Assembly (NCBI RefSeq): GCF_000737515.1 | Contig: NZ_CP006587.1 | Span: 3,405,001-3,469,000, forward strand | Direction: 5' to 3' | DNA from: Hymenobacter sp. APR13 | GTDB lineage: Bacteria; Bacteroidota; Bacteroidia; Cytophagales; Hymenobacteraceae | DNA: 64,000 nt | Part shown: one piece after another, positions 15,660 to 23,497 of the stretch | Layout: every line of letters starts with the position of its first letter | How positions within the stretch are numbered: position 1 is the stretch's first letter | Translations under genes and position numbers: made by a program | Notes under the pieces: generated by a model | The model's database searches: none | Seen by the model: only the letters and a program-made list of their open reading frames with translations | What the model was told of the DNA's origin: nothing

Positions 15660-16610
15660 TTAGCGCGGCAGCTTCTGCACGAAGCTAACCACGGCCTGCC
15701 GGAAGGCCGCCGGCTGCTCCAGAAACGAATTGTGCTTGCCGGGCAGCACCATCGTCTGCTGCTGCGGGAACCGGAAGGTGCCGGGCGCGGCGCCCGTGGT
15801 GCGGTCGTCCTGGCCCACAATGTTGAGCACGGGCATTGGGAGCTTGGCGGTGGCGGGCACGAAATCCTGGCCGTAGTCGGGCAGCTGGCCGCTGAACACC
15901 TGGGTGCCGAAGTCGGGGTTGGCGGGCACGCTGCGGCTCACGCGGCTGGCGCGGGCAGCCAGCGAGTCGGCGGAAAACTGCAGCTGCCAGGCCAGCTTCT
16001 GCTGTTGCAGCGCGCCCATCACCATGCCTACGCGCTGCATCATCGGCAGGCCGGGGTTGGGCTGGGCGGCGGCGGGCAGTAAGGTAGTGCCGTACTGCAC
16101 CATGCTTTCCAGCGACGCCGGCGGGTCGAGCACGGCATTCACCAGCACCAGCGCCTGCACCCGCTGCGGGTACTGCGTGGCGTAGGCCGTGGCAATGGTG
16201 CCCCCAAACGAGTGGGCCATCAGCACCCAGCGTTCCAGGCCCAGCTGCTGCCGCAGCTCCTCCAAATCCTGCACCATACGCGCCATGCTGTAGCTGGGGC
16301 GCCGGGGGCTGGCCGAGCGGCCGCTGCCGCGCTGGTCGTAGTAAATCAGGCGCAGCTTGTCTTCGAGGCGGTTGCCACCCAGCTTCTCAAACGAGTAGCT
16401 GCCCGCGCCCGGCCCGCCGTGCACAAACACGCACGGCGTCCCCTGGCCCGCCACCTGCACGTACAGTTGCACCGAGTCGGAGGTGAGCAGGGTGGTGGGG
16501 CCGTTGGTGAGCCGGCTGGCCCGCTGCTGGGCCATGGCGGTTGGGGCCGCGAGCAGGAGCAGGCCGAAAACCATCAGCAACTGGCGAAACAGGAGTCGGA
16601 AAGCAGCCAT
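15660..16610 (-). CDS. Exported alpha/beta hydrolase (proline iminopeptidase-like)
   Basis: 316 residues with a signal peptide (first 27, ending AMAQ). The oxyanion segment 'CVFVHGGPGAGSYSF', the 'YYDQRGSGRS' motif and the nucleophile elbow 'MAHSFGGT' (Ser134) are those of the S33 proline iminopeptidase/epoxide hydrolase group. 'VLNIVGQDDRTTG' offers the acid and 'LPGKHNSFLEQP' the catalytic histidine. The triad therefore looks complete. It may be a periplasmic aminopeptidase or esterase; the substrate is not predictable. The gene continues in the same direction as the membrane protein gene upstream of it, 42 nt away. Confidence 0.85.
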   Translation of the reverse strand: MAAFRLLFRQLLMVFGLLLLAAPTAMAQQRASRLTNGPTTLLTSDSVQLYVQVAGQGTPCVFVHGGPGAGSYSFEKLGGNRLEDKLRLIYYDQRGSGRSASPRRPSYSMARMVQDLEELRQQLGLERWVLMAHSFGGTIATAYATQYPQRVQALVLVNAVLDPPASLESMVQYGTTLLPAAAQPNPGLPMMQRVGMVMGALQQQKLAWQLQFSADSLAARASRVSRSVPANPDFGTQVFSGQLPDYGQDFVPATAKLPMPVLNIVGQDDRTTGAAPGTFRFPQQQTMVLPGKHNSFLEQPAAFRQAVVSFVQKLPR

Positions 16611-16652
16611 GAGCAGGAAGAGGGTTAGGTGAGAAGTACACGAAGCAATTGG

Positions 16653-17528
16653 CTACCGGACGGCCAGCAGCGGCACGCCCTGCAGGGCCAGCGCAAACAA
16701 CAGGGCTACCAGACCGGCGTAGGCGGCGGCGCCCAGCCACGTCAGGAGCGCGGCGCGGCGCGGCAGGTGCCGGCTCAGCCACCAACCCAGCAGCGGCAAT
16801 GCCTGCAGGCTGTGGAGGCCCAGGAAGTGGGCCGTGCGTAGGTCGCCGGCGCGGGTGCTCCACCCCAGACCGGGCAGGCCGGGGCCGCCGTCGGGGGCGC
16901 CCACGGTGTGCTGGTTGAGGTGAATCATCATGCCGCCCAGCAGGCTGCCCAGCAGAAACAGCAGCAGCCCCAGGCGCACGCCCCACACGTAGCCGGCCGG
17001 GCCGTGGGGCCGGTGCCGCCACACCAGATACACCGCCCAGACAGTCAGCACGGTGTTGAACATGATGAACACGCCCATCACACTGAACAGGGCCCCATCC
17101 AGCGCCGTGGCGCCGTTGAAGTGCGAGCTGGTGCCGCGGGCGGCCTGCGTCGTGATGCACACCATTTCAACCACCATGCTCAGGGCCACGCCTCCACTGA
17201 TGCGGCGCACCGACCGTTGCGCCACCGCCGGCAGGTCGGCCAGCAGCCAGGCCAGCGTCCAGAGGTAGAGCAGGCCGGAAAGGGCAAACTTGGCCGGCTT
17301 CATCCACACGGGCAGGCCCGTTACGAGGCGGTGGTCGAAGGGCAGCAGCGCCAGCGCCAGCAGCAGCAGCGCCACGTGCAGCCAGCCGGCCCAGGCCAGC
17401 ACCGGATTCACGCGGTGCAGCACGCGCAGCCAGGTGGCCGCATAGCCGGCCGGCGAAGCAGCGCCAGCAACGGTAGAACCAGCGGCGGCAGCGGCGCCGG
17501 ATTTCAGCGAAAAGTTAAGAGTAGCCAC
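16653..17528 (-). CDS. Polytopic membrane protein, unknown
   Basis: 291 residues from a GTG start at 17528. About seven hydrophobic spans are visible, including 'LHVALLLLALALLPF', 'SGLLYLWTLAWLLADL', 'GVFIMFNTVLTVWAVYLVW' and 'AAAYAGLVALLFALALQGVP'. Histidines and polar residues between the spans ('TQAARGTSSHFNGAT', 'MMIHLNQHTVGAPDGG', 'RTAHFLGLHSLQALPLLGW') are conserved-looking and could bind a cofactor. I do not recognise the family. It lies 12 nt downstream of the ABA4-like gene, so the two probably form an operon. Confidence 0.78.
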   Translation of the reverse strand: MATLNFSLKSGAAAAAGSTVAGAASPAGYAATWLRVLHRVNPVLAWAGWLHVALLLLALALLPFDHRLVTGLPVWMKPAKFALSGLLYLWTLAWLLADLPAVAQRSVRRISGGVALSMVVEMVCITTQAARGTSSHFNGATALDGALFSVMGVFIMFNTVLTVWAVYLVWRHRPHGPAGYVWGVRLGLLLFLLGSLLGGMMIHLNQHTVGAPDGGPGLPGLGWSTRAGDLRTAHFLGLHSLQALPLLGWWLSRHLPRRAALLTWLGAAAYAGLVALLFALALQGVPLLAVR

Positions 17529-17540
17529 GACGCAGAAAGG

Positions 17541-18008
17541 TTACAGGGAAGCAGAAAGGGGAGTGGCCGCGGCAGTGGCGGGAGCCGCGTAGAAGCGCCG
17601 CACAACAGCATAGAGCAAGAGCCCCACCGGCCCAAACAGAAACGTGAGCAGCAAACACGGCACCAGCAGCAGGTGTGGCACCCCGCGGCGCCGCGCATCC
17701 AGGCTTTCCCAGATGCCAACACTCAAATCGAAGCACAAGTAGTGCACCCAGCCGGCCAGCAGCGCCCACGGATTGCGAAACAGCAACGCCACCTCAGCCA
17801 GCGAATTGAAGCCGCCTTCCGTGGCGTGAGCCCCCAGGTAGTGGCCGCCGATGAGCAAGGCGTAGGCCACGGCCAGCAGCAGCGGCCACGCCCCGCTGAG
17901 CACCAGCCAGCGCGTGACGCGCCAGCGCGGAGCCAGCACCAGTAGGGCCCAGCCCAGCAGCGCTACGGGGTTGGCGAGGGCAAACAGAGAGTCGGGGGTG
18001 AGAGCCAT
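17541..18008 (-). CDS. ABA4-like membrane protein (DUF4281)
   Basis: 155 residues with four membrane spans (about residues 13-27, 38-58, 82-98 and 118-138). The signatures 'WVHYLCFDLSVGIWESLDA' and 'LLTFLFGPVGLLLYAVVR' are diagnostic of the family named after plant ABA4, which is needed for neoxanthin formation. In bacteria the role is not settled; carotenoid modification is possible in a pigmented Cytophagales, but no carotenoid gene is adjacent. A TACCTTCG -7-like box lies about 25 nt upstream. It is the first gene of a probable operon with the membrane protein at 16653. Confidence 0.85.
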   Translation of the reverse strand: MALTPDSLFALANPVALLGWALLVLAPRWRVTRWLVLSGAWPLLLAVAYALLIGGHYLGAHATEGGFNSLAEVALLFRNPWALLAGWVHYLCFDLSVGIWESLDARRRGVPHLLLVPCLLLTFLFGPVGLLLYAVVRRFYAAPATAAATPLSASL

Positions 18009-18172
18009 GGCAGTAAGAGCTTGGATGATGATCCGAAGGTAGCTGCCGGAGGCCGCCGGCCGAAGCCCAAACCAGGTGAACCGGCGGCCGGCCGGGGCGA
18101 ACCGACAAGGGCAGGAGGGCGAAGCGGCTGGTGCTATTTGGGACTAGTAGCAACCACGTGGGCTGCGGGCCG

Positions 18173-18180
18173 TAACTTTG
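18173..18180 (+). promoter_or_regulatory. -7 box TAACTTTG directly before a GTG start
   Basis: Exact TAnnTTTG match ending four bases before the GTG at 18185, the same geometry as at 4372-4379. Either the mRNA is leaderless or translation begins at a later codon. Confidence 0.5.
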
Positions 18181-18184
18181 CGCC

Positions 18185-18910
18185 GTGGTAACATCGGATG
18201 CGCATCATTTGGGGAGAAAACTATCGGCGCTGGGCCTGGCCTGGCTGCTGACTGTGGCCGCCGCCGTATCAGCGCCGGCCGCCACCCCCATTCCAGCGCC
18301 CGCCGATTCCGTAGGCGTGCGCCACCCGCACCGCCGGCCGGTGTTCCAACTGGACATCCGCAACTCCATCATCAACCACCGGCTGGTAACCATTCCGGGC
18401 CTGAAGCTGGGCATAGAGTGGCGCGGGCGGCTGCGCACGGGCCTGGGCGTGTACCTGCTCAGCAACGGCATTCCGTCGCGCCAGCCAATTCCCTCGGAGC
18501 TGCCGGCCGCTACCAATTCGGAGCTGCGGCTGCGCTACGTGGCCGCCTACGGCGAGTACGTGGTACTGGGCAACCCACGCTGGGAAATAGCCACGCAGCT
18601 GCAGTTGGGCGTGGGCAAAACATACGCCCGCTACGCCCTGCCCGATGGCCAAGTGGTTCGCTCGCCCAAGAAAGTTATCTGGCTAGCCGAGCCCACATTG
18701 TCGGGGCAGATGCGGGTGTACCGCTGGCTGGCGCTGGGCACGGGCGTAGGGTGGCGCCAGCCGATGTTTGTGAATAAGTTTACGGAGCGCGAGCTGAACG
18801 GCCCGGTATTCTACGGCCGCGTCAAGCTGTCCCTCGGCGACCTGTACAAAGTCGCCCGCGGCCGGCAGCGCCTTTTCACCCAGCAAGGCCTGCGCCGCGC
18901 CGACTGGTAG
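18185..18910 (+). CDS. Exported outer-membrane beta-barrel-like protein, unknown
   Basis: 241 residues if the GTG at 18185 is the start; no ATG is available and a TTG at 18209 is the alternative. A hydrophobic signal ('LSALGLAWLLTVAAAVSAPA') precedes the mature part. Alternating strands such as 'LKLGIEWRGRLRTGLGVYLL', 'LRLRYVAAYGEYVVL' and 'EIATQLQLGVGKTYARY', together with a final 'FYGRVKLSLGDLYKV' strand, suggest a small outer-membrane barrel. No enzyme motif is visible. The promoter box abuts the start. Downstream lies a 35-bp inverted repeat with a terminator nested inside. Confidence 0.72.
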   Translation: MVTSDAHHLGRKLSALGLAWLLTVAAAVSAPAATPIPAPADSVGVRHPHRRPVFQLDIRNSIINHRLVTIPGLKLGIEWRGRLRTGLGVYLLSNGIPSRQPIPSELPAATNSELRLRYVAAYGEYVVLGNPRWEIATQLQLGVGKTYARYALPDGQVVRSPKKVIWLAEPTLSGQMRVYRWLALGTGVGWRQPMFVNKFTERELNGPVFYGRVKLSLGDLYKVARGRQRLFTQQGLRRADW

Positions 18911-18917
18911 TGGTGCT

Positions 18918-19088
18918 GTCATTGCGAGGACGAAGGACGAAGCAATCCTTCCTTTCGTGGCAGACACTTTCCTAAACAGAAAGCCCTCCAGCAGTAGTGT
19001 AGTACACTAACGCCGAAGGGCTTTCTGCTTAATTCACGCTTATCGCACGGAGAGGAAGGATTGCTTCGTCCTTCGTCCTCGCAATGAC
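18918..19088. repeat. 35-bp perfect inverted repeat (GTCATTGCGAGG family)
   Basis: 18918-18952 (GTCATTGCGAGGACGAAGGA onwards) is exactly mirrored at 19054-19088. The core holds a separate terminator hairpin. A solo fragment of the same family (CTTCGGCCTCGCAATGACA) lies near 13473-13492. Confidence 0.9.
18977..19027. terminator. Terminator nested inside the 35-bp inverted repeat
   Basis: CAGAAAGCCCT pairs perfectly with AGGGCTTTCTG across a 29-nt loop, between the convergent barrel gene and the 122-residue secreted protein gene. Confidence 0.7.
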
Positions 19089-19095
19089 AGAGGGC

Positions 19096-19464
19096 TTACT
19101 GCTTGTTCACGTTTACGCCCTGCGAGGAGCGCAGGCGGCGCAGCATGAAGAACTGCTCTTTGTTGCGGGCACTGCCCGAGTTGATGTCGCCGTACACCTG
19201 CACCACGTCCCAGCCCAGCGAGCCCATGTAGTTGAGGGCGCTGATGTGGGTAGCGAAAACCTGCAGCTTGCCGGCTTCCAGCTTGGAGAGCGAGCCGCCG
19301 CCCAGCTTCTCGGGGCCGTAGCCGAAATCGGCGAATACGTCGGCGCCCTTCAGGTGCAGCTCGCAGTACTCGTAGCGTGCCGCGTCGGGGGCGGTTTGGG
19401 CGCGGGCGGCGGGGGGGGCCAGCAGCATAGCCAGCAGCAGGAAGAGGGCGGAAAGGTGTTTCAT
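19096..19464 (-). CDS. Small secreted protein, unknown
   Basis: 122 residues from the ATG at 19464. The frame extends upstream only into a repeat that encodes MLRQAQHD. Signal peptide MKHLSALFLLLAMLLAPPAA. The mature 100 residues include 'YEYCELHLKGADVFADFGYG' and 'LNYMGSLGWDVVQVYG'. The last phrase recalls DUF4177-like domains, in which a 'LNxxGxxGWElV' motif is common, so a relative of that fold is plausible but not certain. It is probably periplasmic. The ending 'RNKEQFFMLRR' also fits that pattern. Confidence 0.75.
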   Translation of the reverse strand: MKHLSALFLLLAMLLAPPAARAQTAPDAARYEYCELHLKGADVFADFGYGPEKLGGGSLSKLEAGKLQVFATHISALNYMGSLGWDVVQVYGDINSGSARNKEQFFMLRRLRSSQGVNVNKQ

Positions 19465-19520
19465 GGGGTGTGGTTGGTTGAGAGGTTGATGTGGGACGAA
19501 AAGAACGTCGTTTTGAAAGA

Positions 19521-19660
19521 GAACGTCATGCTGAGCCTGCCGAAGCATCTCGCGTGCTGATGTTGCGTTGCTACTCCTGAGTCAGCACGCGAGATGCTTC
19601 GGCAAGCTCAGCATGACAGTTACTACACGAACGAGATGCTTCGGCTGCGCCTCTGCATGA
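19521..19660. repeat. GAACGTCATGCTGAGC repeat, near-palindromic copy plus a solo arm
   Basis: The left arm GAACGTCATGCTGAGCCTGC (19521 to 19560) is mirrored at 19582-19617 with about 34 of 36 matches, around a 21-nt loop. A second partial arm follows, ending GCATGACGTTC near 19663. It lies between the small secreted protein gene and the M49 peptidase gene. Confidence 0.85.
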
Positions 19661-19681
19661 CGTTCCACTCAAGCGGGCGTG

Positions 19682-21868
19682 CTAGTTGTAGTTCGGAAGC
19701 AGGCGGTACTTGCGGCCGTATTCCAGCATCTGCTGGGCGAAGTCGGTGGGGTACTCCACTTTCACGTCCGTGATTTTACCGCCGTCGAGCACCGGCACCA
19801 GCTTGGGCTGGATGAAGCCGGCGTAGGGCGCAATGTTGAGCTTGGCGTAGCGGGCCAGCACCTCTTTGTGCAGCACGGGGTCCACTTTCACGCCGTAGGT
19901 TTCGATGAGGGCCTTGCCAGCGGCGTAGTCGCCTTCGCTGGTGATGCGCTGCAGCTCGCGCAGCAGCTGCCCGAACAGGCCGCGCAGCTTCTCGTAGTCG
20001 TTCACGCGGAAGTAGGTCTTGCCGTCGCGGGTTACCTTCTCCACCACCTTGTCTTTCTGGCCTTTCTCGAAGGCCCACTTGGCCACCATCTGGCGGTTGC
20101 GCATGTGGGCTTCCTCCACGGTTTCGCCGGGCTGCAGGCGCACCAGCTGGGTCATCAGGCCGTTGCGGATGTAGTTGTCGTACTCGGCCTTGGCCAGCTC
20201 GCCGCCGGCCGGCACCACACCCAGCTGCACCAGCTTGGCATCGGGCAGATAGTAGAGGGCCACGAGGTCGGCGCGGGCTTCTTCCAGGGCCGAGGCGTAG
20301 CTTTTCAGGGTTTCCTTGGGCGTGCCCACGCCTTTGTTGATCTGGCCCGACGCGTGCCCGATTACCTCGTGCATGTCGGTATGGAGCTTGCCAGCCATGC
20401 CCGCAAATTGCCGCGCGCGCTGCTTCTCGGCTTCGTCGAAAGCAAACTCATCCAGCATGCCGCCGGCATCGGCCAGGCCGTAGGCGTCCACAATGTTGCC
20501 CAGGTTCACCGACTTCGAGCCGTGCTCTTTGCGGATCCAGGTGGCGTTGGGTAGGTTAATGCCGATGGGCGTGGCGGGGGCGGCATCGCCGGCTTCCACC
20601 ACGGCCGTAATCACCTTGGCCGTGATGCCTACCACGTTCTGCTTTTTGTGCTCAGGCTTGATGGGTGAATTGTCCTCGAACCACTGGGCCTCGTCGCCGA
20701 TGGCCTGGATGCGCTTGGTGGCCTCCAGGTCCTTGAACGACACCACCGACTCGTAGCTGGCGCGGTAGCCGAGCGGGTCGCCGTAGACTTCAATGAAGCC
20801 GTTTACCACGTCGGTGCGGCTCTTGGTGTCGTGCACCCAGGCAATGTTGTACTCGTCCCACACCTTCAGGTCGCCGGTCTGGTAGAACTGCACCAGCTTC
20901 TGCAGGGCCAGCTTCTGCTCGGGGTTTTCGGCCACTGCCACGGCCTTCTGTAGCCAGAACACCACCTGCGAGAGGGCCTTGTCGTAGAGGCCGTCGGTCA
21001 TCCATTTGCGCTCCTGCAGCTGGCCCTGCTTGTCCTTCACGAGGCGCGAGTTGAGGCCGTAGGAAATGGGCTGCGGGTCCTGGGTGTTGATTTTGCGCTT
21101 GTAGTAGGCTTCCACCTCGGCTTGGCTCACGCCCTGGTAGAAGTTCATGGCCGAGGTCTTCACCAAATCTTTGCCGGCCTCTTGGTTGACGCGCTTGGGC
21201 GCCACGGCGGGGTCGAACAGGATGGTCGTCATCGAGCCCAGAAACTTCGTCACGCTCTCGTTGGGCTCCAGCGGCAGCTGCTTGGCATCGACGGCGAAAA
21301 TCAGCTCCCGGAAGTAGGCCGGCGTGCACTCCGGCAGCATCTTGCGGGTGCTGTAGTGGTGGTGGATGCCGTTGGAGAACCACACGCGCTTGGCGTAGGT
21401 GGCAAACTTGGTGGCCTGGTCCAGCTCGCGCGGGTTGGTGCTGGCGGTGCGGCGCTGCTCGTTGGCCGTCCACACGGCCTGAATGGTGCGCAGCACGCGC
21501 AGATTGTGGCGGTAGTTCTGGTCGTAGATGATTTCGCGCCCGCTCAGCGCCGCCTCATAGAGGTAGTAGAGCAGCTCTTTCTGCTGGGGCTCCAGCGTCT
21601 CGAAGCCGGGCACTTGGTAGCGCAGCACGCGCAGATCGGCAAACTGCTCGGCCACCACCTGAAACGGCGGGGCGGCCGGCACGGCAGCCGGCGCAACCGG
21701 CGCCTCCTGGGCTACCGCGGCGGCCGCGCCCAGTTGGCTCACGGCCTCAGTAGTTGCATTGCCGACGGCAGTGGTGGGGGTAGTGGTGGTGCTGGCTGTG
21801 GTGGCATAGCCGCCCACCAACTGGCTGGCCAGCAACAAGGCCGCTACAGAAACTTGGGTACGCTTCAT
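19682..21868 (-). CDS. Dipeptidyl-peptidase III-like metallopeptidase (family M49), exported
   Basis: 728 residues from the ATG at 21868. The start at 21916 is ignored because the signal peptide (MKRTQVSVAALLLASQLVGG) begins at 21868. The M49 zinc motif HEVIGH is at residues 500-505, and the second motif appears as 'EEARADLVALYYL'. The length fits M49 enzymes. They remove dipeptides from the N-terminus of oligopeptides and are usually cytosolic; the signal sequence and the Ala/Thr-rich linker here point to the periplasm, so a role in peptide scavenging is likely. menE follows downstream on the same strand after 72 nt. Confidence 0.9.
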   Translation of the reverse strand: MKRTQVSVAALLLASQLVGGYATTASTTTTPTTAVGNATTEAVSQLGAAAAVAQEAPVAPAAVPAAPPFQVVAEQFADLRVLRYQVPGFETLEPQQKELLYYLYEAALSGREIIYDQNYRHNLRVLRTIQAVWTANEQRRTASTNPRELDQATKFATYAKRVWFSNGIHHHYSTRKMLPECTPAYFRELIFAVDAKQLPLEPNESVTKFLGSMTTILFDPAVAPKRVNQEAGKDLVKTSAMNFYQGVSQAEVEAYYKRKINTQDPQPISYGLNSRLVKDKQGQLQERKWMTDGLYDKALSQVVFWLQKAVAVAENPEQKLALQKLVQFYQTGDLKVWDEYNIAWVHDTKSRTDVVNGFIEVYGDPLGYRASYESVVSFKDLEATKRIQAIGDEAQWFEDNSPIKPEHKKQNVVGITAKVITAVVEAGDAAPATPIGINLPNATWIRKEHGSKSVNLGNIVDAYGLADAGGMLDEFAFDEAEKQRARQFAGMAGKLHTDMHEVIGHASGQINKGVGTPKETLKSYASALEEARADLVALYYLPDAKLVQLGVVPAGGELAKAEYDNYIRNGLMTQLVRLQPGETVEEAHMRNRQMVAKWAFEKGQKDKVVEKVTRDGKTYFRVNDYEKLRGLFGQLLRELQRITSEGDYAAGKALIETYGVKVDPVLHKEVLARYAKLNIAPYAGFIQPKLVPVLDGGKITDVKVEYPTDFAQQMLEYGRKYRLLPNYN

Positions 21869-21940
21869 TGATTGGGTGCAGAGTAGGAACTTGCACAAAT
21901 CAACGGATAATTTCACATAATTAATATTGGCGCCCGTCCG

Positions 21941-23092
21941 CTACCGGCCGCCCACACCCGGCGCGGGCGCGAGGCCGCGCACCGTACCCAGCCTATCCAG
22001 CTTGCCGGAGGCAGTAGTGCGGAACTGCGGCACGTACACCACGTCGCGGGGCACTTCGTACTTGTCGAGGCGCTGGCTGAGCAGGGCCAGAAGCTGCTGC
22101 TGCTGCGCCGGGCGCAGGGCCGGGCCTTCCAGAAACGCCGTCACCTGCTCGCCCAGGCGCGGGTCGGGGCGGCCGGCCACGAAGGCGCGGCGGCCCAGCC
22201 CCAGCTCCGTGAGGGCCACTTCCAGCACCAGCTCCACCTTTTCGGCCTGCACCTTCACGCCGCCGCTGTTTATCACGAAGTCGGCGCGGCCCAGCCACTC
22301 AAAGCTGTGGCCATCGTCGGAGAGGGTTATCCGGTCGTTGGTGATAATGAGCTGGTCGTTGGTGACGTCGGCGCGGGCGGTGAGGCAGCCGCGTGCATCC
22401 TGCCCGACGTGGATGCCGGGCAGCACGCGGTAGGTGGTCTGCACGTCGGGGCCATTGAGGCGGCGCAGGGCAATGTGCGAGGCCGTTTCGGTCATGCCGT
22501 ATGTCACGTACACCGGCACCTTCAGCTTCCGGATGTTGGTTTCGAGGCTGCGCTCCACGGCCGCGCCGCCCACCAGAATGCCCTTCATGCGGTTGAGGCG
22601 CGGGGCGTGGCCGGCATCGAGCACGGTACGCAGCTGCAGGGGCACAAAGGAGGTGAAGTCGAACTCGGCGCCGGCCGGCACCAGCGCCAGCGGGTCGGCG
22701 TGGGGCTCCACGATGGTCAGGTGCATGCGCCGCTCCAGGCCGCGCACCAGCATCATCAGGCCGCCCACAAACTCGCAGTTCAGGCACACCAGCAGCCGGT
22801 CGCCGGGGCCCAGGTCGAAGTAGTCGCCGGTGCGGCGGGCCGAGGCTTCCAGCTGCCGCCGCTTCATCTGCACCAGCTGGGGCTTGCCCGTGGAGCCCGA
22901 GGTGCGCAAACCGAATTCCTGCGCCCCGTTCAGCCACTGCCGCACAAAGTCCAGCACGCGGGCCTCGTAGCCATTCAGGTCCTGCGGCGAGTTGGCCGGG
23001 TACTGCTGAATGTCGGCGTAACGGAACTCGCGGCCGTTGAGCAGGAGGGAATCGGGCAGGAGCAGGTCGGCGGAGGTAGCGGCAGTATCCAT
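21941..23092 (-). CDS. menE: o-Succinylbenzoate-CoA ligase-like AMP-forming enzyme (MenE)
   Basis: 383 residues from the ATG at 23092. The ANL-family motifs are in order: P-loop 'LRTSGSTGKPQLVQMKR', A5 'VYVTYGMTETASHIAL', A7 'FEWLGRADFVINSGGVKVQ', and the C-terminal lysine in 'TTASGKLDR'. The short N-terminal half is normal for Bacteroidota MenE. It activates o-succinylbenzoate to its CoA ester for menaquinone synthesis. The assignment is supported by menB, menD and menF on the same strand within 10 kb, although five unrelated or broken genes intervene. The divergent neighbour is a small basic protein. Confidence 0.85.
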   Translation of the reverse strand: MDTAATSADLLLPDSLLLNGREFRYADIQQYPANSPQDLNGYEARVLDFVRQWLNGAQEFGLRTSGSTGKPQLVQMKRRQLEASARRTGDYFDLGPGDRLLVCLNCEFVGGLMMLVRGLERRMHLTIVEPHADPLALVPAGAEFDFTSFVPLQLRTVLDAGHAPRLNRMKGILVGGAAVERSLETNIRKLKVPVYVTYGMTETASHIALRRLNGPDVQTTYRVLPGIHVGQDARGCLTARADVTNDQLIITNDRITLSDDGHSFEWLGRADFVINSGGVKVQAEKVELVLEVALTELGLGRRAFVAGRPDPRLGEQVTAFLEGPALRPAQQQQLLALLSQRLDKYEVPRDVVYVPQFRTTASGKLDRLGTVRGLAPAPGVGGR

Positions 23093-23246
23093 AGCGGGCA
23101 GTATCAGGCGAGAGAAGCGGCAAAGATTTTCAGAAACAACCGGAACTACGTACGCCAAGCTTGTTCAGTGGGTTGAAATTTTGCGGGGGCTTGACATAGA
23201 GGCCATTAAAAGTGTATCTTATCCTGCTCACCTTACCATTCACCCC

Positions 23247-23459
23247 ATGGATACCGCCGCCGTCAGCCCGTTTGCCCGCGCCAAAACCGTGGTGTTCCGG
23301 CGCCTCATCACCTTCCGCCACTACCTCAACGCCACCAAAACCTGCGCCCGCGCCCTGCGCGAAGCCCGCCGCCGGCGCAAGCAGCAGGCCAAAGACGCCC
23401 GCCTGCGCGACTTCTTCGCCTGGTGCAGCGGCTGCGAAGCCTACGGCTCGATATTCTAG
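23247..23459 (+). CDS. Small basic protein, unknown
   Basis: 70 residues from the ATG at 23247. Very rich in Arg and Lys: 'RAKTVVFRRLITFRHYLNAT' then 'ALREARRRRKQQAKDARL', ending 'FFAWCSGCEAYGSIF' with a CSGC pair. The codon choice matches neighbouring real genes and a terminator follows immediately, so I consider it expressed. The charge suggests nucleic-acid binding, but no known domain is recognised. The antisense frame is also open and could be the real one, though it lacks comparable support. Confidence 0.6.
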   Translation: MDTAAVSPFARAKTVVFRRLITFRHYLNATKTCARALREARRRRKQQAKDARLRDFFAWCSGCEAYGSIF

Positions 23460-23461
23460 CG

Positions 23462-23497
23462 CCGCCTGCCCACTGGCCACGGTTGCGGCGGTTTTTT
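23462..23497 (+). terminator. Terminator after the small basic protein
   Basis: CCGCC pairs with GGCGG across a 20-nt loop and is followed directly by six T residues, three nt past the stop codon. Confidence 0.7.
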
